From: Termitomyces sp. T153
Lineage: Eukaryota; Basidiomycota; Agaricomycetes; Agaricales; Lyophyllaceae
Direction: 5' to 3'
Assembly (NCBI GenBank): GCA_018296165.2
Contig: JACKQL020000033.1
Span: forward strand, 310,001 to 374,000
Length of the DNA stretch: 64,000 bases
In this document: in pieces, positions 57,406-64,000 of the stretch
Numbering within the stretch: position 1 is the first letter of the stretch
Layout of the letters: each line of letters starts with the position of its first letter
Program-made: the position numbers and the translations under genes
Notes under the pieces: model-generated
What the model was told of the DNA's origin: nothing
Database searches by the model: none
The model's input: only the letters and a program-made list of their open reading frames with translations

Positions 57406-57590
57406 CATCAAACGGACATCGATTGGTTTCGTGTACTTACTAATCAATCGTTTAGGACATCGTGAATAACAATATCCCTTGGAAGCTCCGTGTACTAATA
57501 ATATCAGTCGTGTCCATTATACTATTGCACAGCAAATTTGGGAACTGATGAAACACTGCATGCTATTGTTTATTTCTAATATGTCAATAT

Positions 57591-58778
57591 TCAATACTTG
57601 AACCCTTGCCCTAACCTTTCCAGATATTGATAGGTCTCTCCTCTTACCGATGAGTCCAAAGTTCTAAGGTTAAGCGGAGGCCATCTTGGCTCTCGTACCA
57701 TCTTGTTGTCGTGTCAGCCCGCGCAATCAAAAGAAAGGATGTGTCCCGGCGTACAATATCAACTACCACGGGTTGTTTGTGCCACGAAGGATCCTCTTCT
57801 CCAAGGAACAACGTCGCTACTGTCTCGAACCCATGTTGGGCATAGAATTTTACATTTGCAGCATTCGACGACTGAAGCCATGTCGACTGGCCAGCCCAGT
57901 CAGCCTAGAAATCTGTGAGTTCACCTACCGACCCTCGTATCTCTGTTGTGTTACCCTTACCATCGCGGTTGCCGTGTCTAGGAGGGCACCACCACAACCA
58001 TGTCCTTGTAATCTGGTGTCAGTCCACAAGTCTTCAATCAACCACATTTTCTCAACGCGATCTCCGAATGTTCGCACCGCCGCATCCTGCATCTTTTCGT
58101 CAACCTCGTTCCGTCGCTTAAAACGTCAATTTCAATCTCATATCACCCGGACGACAGCTCCTTGACTTACCCGGTTCTCCAACTCGCTCATCTTGCTGTC
58201 GCGATACTTCAGAGACGCAGCCAACAGCCGCCTCGCAAGTTTCGTGACAGAATCCCCCCTCGGTTGGTCAACGCTATCTTTTGGCGGCGTACTGTCATTC
58301 CCGCGGCTTTTCAGAAGAGAAAGAAAACTCGCATTTTGATAGCGTTGGGGTATAATACGCACCAGACGATGTTTGCACTTCCCGCTCTCACTGTGAATAC
58401 CCTCTTCGTGCGAGTCCAGAGAAAGAGGCTCAACGAAATCAAAAATCGATCCAGCATGACCTCTTCGTGAGTTGGTTCACGTTCCTACAGCCTGTCAGCA
58501 CCTTTACTGCAGACAAATTCACCGTAAAAATTGACTCACGTTGCAGATATATCGGAAGATGGGGTCGTCAGCGAATGCTCTTTCAAATGTCTTCGCTGCA
58601 CGGAGGATATCATCTGTTATTCACCATGTTGGTTAAGACCAACTATTCATCAAGTTGAAGACAACAGACCAGATTTCAGTGGAGCGACTATTGTAGTATC
58701 TGAAAGGAGGGGATATTGAGGTGCTTTAGTGGCGCTATTTTGGGCCGAGGCGCTTGAGCTAGCGCCTTGAATCTGCAT
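57591..58778 (-). CDS. GNAT-family N-acetyltransferase
   Basis: Predicted to move an acetyl group from acetyl-CoA to an amine of unknown identity. Seven exons: 58778-58670, 58613-58540, 58484-58363, 58306-58171, 58116-57961, 57904-57755 and 57701-57591; 285 aa, introns of 53-57 nt, all phases consistent. Start MQIQGASSSAS; the early helix ILRAAKTFERAFADDPIFRY is typical of a large fungal GNAT group. The acetyl-CoA loop is LWTDTRLQGHGCGGALLDTA (Q-x-x-G-x-G/A). The late strand-helix pair is STWLQSSNAANVKFYAQHGFETVATLFLG, and EEDPSWHKQPVVVDIMVREP closes the fold. The last 25 codons after MVREP are a less certain extension. A long plus-strand open frame over the same region is its antisense shadow. 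Confidence 0.88.
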
Positions 58779-59179
58779 GGTCACAAATGTTTTGAGGCCG
58801 GTAGTAGCAAGCGGAACTGGCGGAAATGGTCCGCAGTTATCGCCTGTATATATGCCTGCGGAGGATTCATACTGCGGATTGAGACATAGTATTTTGATAC
58901 ACGAGATATGATTGGTTATGGAAGTGGTTCAGATCGGTAAACTGCGGTTCTTGTAATTGATCTCATCAGCAAGGACCTTTTTGAATCTGTATACTTGTGG
59001 CGTTCTTTCAATTTTTCCTGACCAAATTCTTATCCATGTTTATAGGACAGACGGAAGATGGAAATTTTTAGCAACTGTTCTAGCTTATCACTGCCGATGT
59101 CTCTGCAGCATCAAGATGCCCATAACTTCATTGAACAAAGACAAGCTATGATGGACTGTGCCTTTGTCACAGACCTTGT
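58779..59179. other. Intergenic, upstream of the GNAT gene
   Basis: Probably the GNAT promoter. Host-like composition up to about 58900, then CpG-poor repeat-like sequence. No gene seen. Confidence 0.4.
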
Positions 59180-59345
59180 ATCTCTTACTAAGACCCAGCC
59201 ACAGCCTCACTTTCTGTGATTAGGGCTTCAATATCATAACTCAAATATTGAGAACCAGTCCCAACCTCACTTTGTTTGGTTAGAGCTTTAACATCAACTC
59301 AGTGTTGCTTTAATTTTACGACTCAATGTTGAGACCTTGTATATC
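59180..59345 (+). repeat. Diverged copy of the 59-bp hairpin repeat, about three units
   Basis: Contains AGACCCAGCCACAGCCTCACTT, CAGTCCCAACCTCACTTTG followed by TTTGGTTAGAGC, and ACTCAATGTTGAGACC. These match the unit at 6406-6815, including the GTTAG arm, but are more diverged. Confidence 0.6.
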
Positions 59346-61890
59346 ATTATATTATATTATCAACACAATAATATAATGTCCAGCTATATGTACATTAGAT
59401 GCTGAAAATTGCAAGATTTCGCAATCAAAAGTGAATCTATCAAAAGTTGCACTTACATTTGTTAGAATCCTGAATGTATCACAGATATACACAAACATTT
59501 TAGTAAATAATCCTCAGTGTGCAATAGAACCAGCTCAATTCTGAACCTAGATATACACAGATGTGTAAGTAGATAATGTGGAGTACAGTAAGTATAATGT
59601 CAAAAGTAGATAGTTAATGGTGGCTGATTCTCAGTCTGTAATAGAACCAACTAGGGATGTTCATCAAATAATCTGTTTTTTGTCTGTACCATGATTTATC
59701 CAGTGTTACATTATTGAGAGTAGTGGTCCTTGCTTTTACATGGAGGTGTGTGGCTGTAAGATAGAATTCATCCCCCAAGAATGGTGGGCATCTTGCTGTT
59801 ATGTTCATTGTTTATGCTTTCCCCATCACTATGCAGTGTCCAATCAGTGCTGAAGTATGGGGTGCACTAACTTTGAGTATTACTCCCTTTTTCTTGTACC
59901 AATATTGATGGATGTCTCTGTCAAACTTACCATCTTGGCTGGTGTGTTGTAATGAGCATCCATTGGACCTCCTTGTGCAGTATCTTGTGTATACAGATGT
60001 GTTATCATATTTGTATTATATCTGTACTATTTGGTTATATGTGGCAGTGCCATCTGGCACTGCCTATTTAATTAGTTACATATCACTTAATGTAAGGCAT
60101 TACCTTACTTCCATATATGTAGTCACAACTTATACATTGGTTTTGACTTATGAGCTGTGCAATGTGAGCTGTGAGGACAGTAATGACACCATTACATTTT
60201 CAAGTCAAACTAGCATTGACTTGTGCTATGAAAAAGCATAGTGAACTTTTGGAGAAGAACTGCACTGTGACAAGATATGATCACAATGTTGAATTTTAAC
60301 ATTTGCTTCTCTCAATGGGCACCATCTATGACTATTGGGGATCAGAAGCCTGACCCATCTGCCAAGTTCCCAACAGATGGGCCAATGCTCATCACTCCAA
60401 ATGAGACAACAGAATTTGCCACATAATAGCATGGCATGGGTTGAGATAGGGTGGTGGTGCCAGGAAGATTCTCCACAGCCACTCATATCAGTCCAGCTCT
60501 GTCTGGTCCAAGTGGTGTTGCCACTGGAGGAACAAAGGTACCCTCCAAGAGACTGTATCTGATGGTGGATCCTGGAGTACAGCTGATGCCTGCAGGCAAA
60601 GGCAAGAAGCCTTTGTATGCACCCATGTTAGTATGAGCAAAAGGAGTATGGGCAGAAGAACTCTAGTCTTTCCCAGTAAGCATGAGAGAACATCAAGGAC
60701 CTCTGCCATGAGTACTCTATTGTGGAGTAGCACTATGGACTCACAAGAGGCAGGAACAAAGTCATGCCCATAGTTGGTACCTGCCTTGAGTGAACTGGGC
60801 ATAGTTACCTCAGTGTTCATTGGACAATACTGGAGGATATCATAGGCACCTCTTATATGAATGGGGAGGCACATCCAGACAAGATCCTCGAACAGAGGGA
60901 CATAGCATTTTGGCAAGACCAAGTTGAGGTCCCAGAGACCTCAATACTAAATCATTTAGCTGTGCACATAGCTAGACACATTGCTATTCAACAGTTGCCA
61001 AGGGAAGGGATTATTTCCACTGAACCATTGAGGATGGGCTGTTGCAGTGCACAGCAGGTCTGAGATCTACATATCATGGGTCACTGATCATTTAGTGAGG
61101 ACAAGAGCAGTATAACAATCATATATGTGAAAAATACATTAGACTTCTTAATAAAAACATTTTTCATACACTAATTTGGTCAAAGGATCTAAGACACTAT
61201 GATACAAAAAAAATGTTGCTGGCAGCCAAGCCACACATGCCAGTGGCAAAGCAGCACTGAAATGAAATAGGGTAGTGGAATAGTGTTGTATAGAACAAAA
61301 AAATGAAATGAAAAAATAGAAAATAAGAAAAAAAAAACATGAAAAAAATCAGTGGAAAAGACAAAAGGAAAGCAAAACTCACAATGCATTAAGAATGAGA
61401 ATTGAAAATGTGTTTGTTCATCATTTGGTTTGGAATGGCATGTCAGACAATGATTTGATGTGCCCTCCAGCTGTAAGTCCTACCAGTAACCATGTAAGTG
61501 AACAATGTTGATGTAACAATGATCATGGGACTGATTATGAACCAATTGCTGCAATGGTACATGACATATCATATAACTGCCATGTCAAACTGATCATTCC
61601 ATATTCAGAACTGCTTCAGTTTGTTAAAATCCAATGCTGTCATTTGTATGCTCATCATTTAATGTGATATAGATGATGAATTAGTCTGCAGGCACATACT
61701 GTAAGGGCAACCTCCAGAGCAATGGAATGAGTCTACCACCACCATGATTGCATTGTAACCATGGGCATTGAGGAGTTCCACAATGAAGTCCATGGATGCC
61801 ATGCTCCATCATTCCACTGGCACAGGTAACAGATGCAGCTGTCTGGAGGAAAGGAACAAACTGCAGAGGTGCTGGAACAGCTTGCAGAGG
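59346..61890. other. AT-rich, CpG-poor sequence without assignable gene
   Basis: Palindromic AT repeats occur at 59340-59380 and A-rich runs at 61205-61375. Between 60300 and 61070 both strands carry coherent-looking short frames (for example 60922-60488 minus and 60857-61063 plus), but I cannot decide the strand or family. The flanks suggest the untranslated or accessory part of a Helitron-like element. Confidence 0.35.
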
Positions 61891-62603
61891 TCAGAAATGG
61901 AAGCCCCCTGACACATACACTGCAATTGTTGCACTTTTGGACCTACATTCTGACATGTCTCTGCTGTTCAAAGACCCCCTTTCTTTAACCATCTGGTAAC
62001 CTGTTACTGAATTACTGTCTGCTGGCACATATCTACTGGTGAAATGGTGATCACCATAATATATAACACCTTTTATATCATAGTTGTGAGTCATGGATCT
62101 ATCCATTGTATAAATAGCAACAGTCTTGTCAATTGTGACAGACACAGACAACATGTCAAAACATGATATGTGAGGTGCATCAATGAATTGCAACACCCTG
62201 ATGAGGAGTTGTTTACATACCCAGCATTGTGGTCTGGTCTGCAACCAGAAGTTTTCCATGTGTTCATGTATAGATTGACTATCCAACAACAGTATGACCA
62301 TGCATGACTTTGTGCTGCTTGACCACTGATGGCTCCCTCTATGCCACTCTAGACATATTGTGTATGAATCCACTATAACTTGTTTATATACTGGGAGTTC
62401 ATCAACTAATGTGTGCATGGACATATACTTGCCAAAAGGAAACTCAGTGTGATTTTAGCATTTAGTTTTATCCACAGCCACTCTCTGCATTCCTCCAAGG
62501 CTTTGTGATCTTCAGGTCTGACTCTTGTAAATTCTCTTGCAATATGCCTGCACAACTGTGGACTGGTATCTCTCATTTTGACAAGCCACTTGTACATCCC
62601 CAC
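61891..62603 (-). pseudogene. Transposon-associated protein fragment, unknown family
   Basis: Two overlapping minus-strand frames (62603-62406, 62424-61891). The second reads FIDAPHISCFDMLSV, then YDIKGVIYYGDHHFTSRYV and RSKSATIAVYVSGG. The pattern of a (G/V)(I/V)YYG-x-HFTSR strand after a predicted hydrophobic strand recalls a peptidase-like domain found in large mushroom transposon proteins, in my recollection; no catalytic set is certain. No in-frame stop breaks the 177-codon frame. It lies downstream of the Helitron-type helicase on the same strand. Confidence 0.4.
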
Positions 62604-62639
62604 ACAAGTTGAACAATATCAAAATGACAGGGTCATAGA

Positions 62640-63226
62640 TCTGTTCAAGTGTTAATTGCCATACTGCTCTGTCATGAAGTGCCATGGCAGATGGGACCCT
62701 TATTATCAGAGGGTATCACAAGAGCATGATGCAAGGAAGAGCAAGTGGAGCACTATGGCAAGAATTCAGGGAATTGGAGCTCCTTGACAAAATTACTTGG
62801 TTGAGATACATAGGCAAGCTACCAAAGAGTTTGCAGGATACACTCAGATATTCAGACTTGATTGCTTCATTTCATAAGTGTAAGGGCAAATTTTACTTGC
62901 CTCCTAGATTGCATCCTGCCCTTTGTTGGTCCAAACTTAATCTGTTTGATGAATCTGATTTCATGGATATCCCATGGCAAATTGTATCTAAGAATAAGTC
63001 CATCAATCCACCTCTTGAATTTGTAAGTGTGTTTGTACCTGCCCAAGGTGCAAAGAGTTTTGTGCAAACTCTTGACAAGCCACAAAAACAGAAGATGAGT
63101 GGACAGATGGCTTCATGTGCAAATAAACAGAGGCAGTTGAGCTGTACAGAATCCTCATTGTTGGTGTCCCATGATTGGCAGACCCTTTCTGCTTGCAACT
63201 GGAAGCTTAACAGTTGTGCATACTAG
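62640..63226 (+). pseudogene. Helitron-type helicase C-terminal tail, inverted
   Basis: Reads CHTALS-stop-SAMADGTLIIRGYH, SGALWQEFRELELLDKITWLRY and YLPPRLHPALCWSKLN, the region that normally follows GKTRPFNLVDL in fungal PIF1/Helitron helicases. The stop is a TGA where relatives have Arg. It is on the opposite strand to the helicase part that should precede it (63222-63951), so an inversion or head-on junction lies near 63222-63240. Confidence 0.7.
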
Positions 63227-64000
63227 ATTAAATGGTCTAGTCTTCCCTTGATCTGCATAATCAGTAATTGCATAGTTTACAAGGACTTCTACCTGTGATC
63301 TTGTTATACCAATTCTTTGATTTTTTGGTAAGCAACATTTTATAGTCCCAGATGTTTGGGTGACAGAGACAACATTTTCAGGCAAATTTTGATCTGCACA
63401 GTCTGTGGAGGGTTCTTAAGTTTTATGAATAGAGTATCCAGCATTTGTTGGCCCAAGGAACCTACACAGGACTTCCATCCACATGCATACCCTGCCTGGC
63501 CATTGGTGATGCATAACTCTGTTGCCAAATTTGTTTTGATAATGACAGGTAAAACCAATACATAGGGAGAGTTTCCCCACTACTTGAGTTGTAGTTGATG
63601 AAGGAGGTTGTTCCCACATCTTGCCCTAGATGCATGGCCTTTGCTCTTCAACAGTCCAATTGCTTTATAATCTCACTTGTCAGCAATGGTATCCTCACTA
63701 AAGAAGTCAGTAAGTTGCTGTCCACTTTCCAAAGCAAACTGAGCACTTTCAATCATGTTAATTGTGTCCTTGTCAATGTTGTGTGCAGTCATGATAGACA
63801 CATTCCAGAAAACTGCATCTATGATACTGACATTGGAAAGTGTTGGTACACATTGGGATTCCAGGAACTGTATATTGCCACTAGTACATGCACATATCTT
63901 GTGTTGATTAAAGCTGTAGTTCACCCAAGCAAAGACAAGAGATGATGGCAAGAGAACATAAGCAATATTGTCAATACATATACAAAGCCCTGATAGTACA
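63222..64000 (-). pseudogene. Helitron-type PIF1 helicase, C-terminal part
   Basis: From the right: SIMTAHNIDKDTINMIESAQFALESGQQLTDFFS (frame 63951-63673), then a frame change, LSLCIGFTCHYQN-like sequence and ATELCITNGQAGYACGWKS, LDTLFIKLKNPPQTVQI, another frame change, ENVVSVTQTSG and YAITDYADQGKTRPFNLV. These are the last motifs of PIF1-like helicases in fungal Helitrons. At least two frameshifts show it is inactive. It may continue past the window edge. Confidence 0.72.

Noticed and set aside
57686..58165. Plus-strand 159-codon open frame
   Set aside because: It lies antisense to the spliced GNAT gene, whose motifs and splice phases are consistent; the plus-strand product has no family features.
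61189..61389. Phe-rich minus-strand frames
   Set aside because: Produced by A-rich low-complexity sequence.

Overview
The window is fungal and fits a repeat-rich mushroom-forming basidiomycete. Host genes are broken by many 44-63 nt GT-AG introns, the host proteins read as basidiomycete versions of conserved eukaryotic families, and most of the rest is nested LTR retrotransposons, Helitron, Harbinger, Tc1/mariner and pogo remains. I cannot name the species.

Layout. About 0.5-3.2 kb is a PIF/Harbinger element: a decayed Myb/SANT-like partner ORF on the plus strand and an apparently intact DDE transposase on the minus strand. At 3.48-5.19 kb lies dbr1 (lariat debranching enzyme, 8 exons). From 6.1 to 20 kb there is a Copia LTR, a 59-bp hairpin minisatellite, a truncated Helitron helicase, a complete but stop-ridden minus-strand Copia (8566-13655), and a plus-strand Copia (13656-19873) cut open by three LTR insertions. 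A TBC-domain Rab GAP with a C-terminal membrane anchor sits at 21.1-23.1 kb. From 24.4 to 48.4 kb three Gypsy pol/gag remnants are interrupted by LTRs of one abundant Gypsy-type family (LTR-A) and by a complete 6.9-kb element that lacks gag and pol but carries a degenerate cysteine-cluster gene. From 48.4 to 54.1 kb there are Tc1, foldback, SINE-like and pogo pieces. A host island at 54.3-58.8 kb holds a conserved basidiomycete protein of unknown function, vps68 and a GNAT acetyltransferase. The last 5 kb is Helitron-type debris with an internal inversion and a second copy of the 59-bp repeat family.

How the genes work together. The host genes do unrelated housekeeping jobs: intron lariat turnover (Dbr1), ER-Golgi Rab regulation (TBC), late endosome/vacuole sorting (Vps68) and acetyl transfer (GNAT). 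They form no operon or evident cluster; they are islands between transposon nests. CpG is common in the host islands and in the youngest LTR element but almost absent from older copies, and the in-frame stops in those copies mostly look like C-to-T changes (CGA to TGA, CAA to TAA, CAG to TAG). This suggests methylation-linked or RIP-like decay. Exon boundaries were set by eye from splice signals, reading phase and family conservation.
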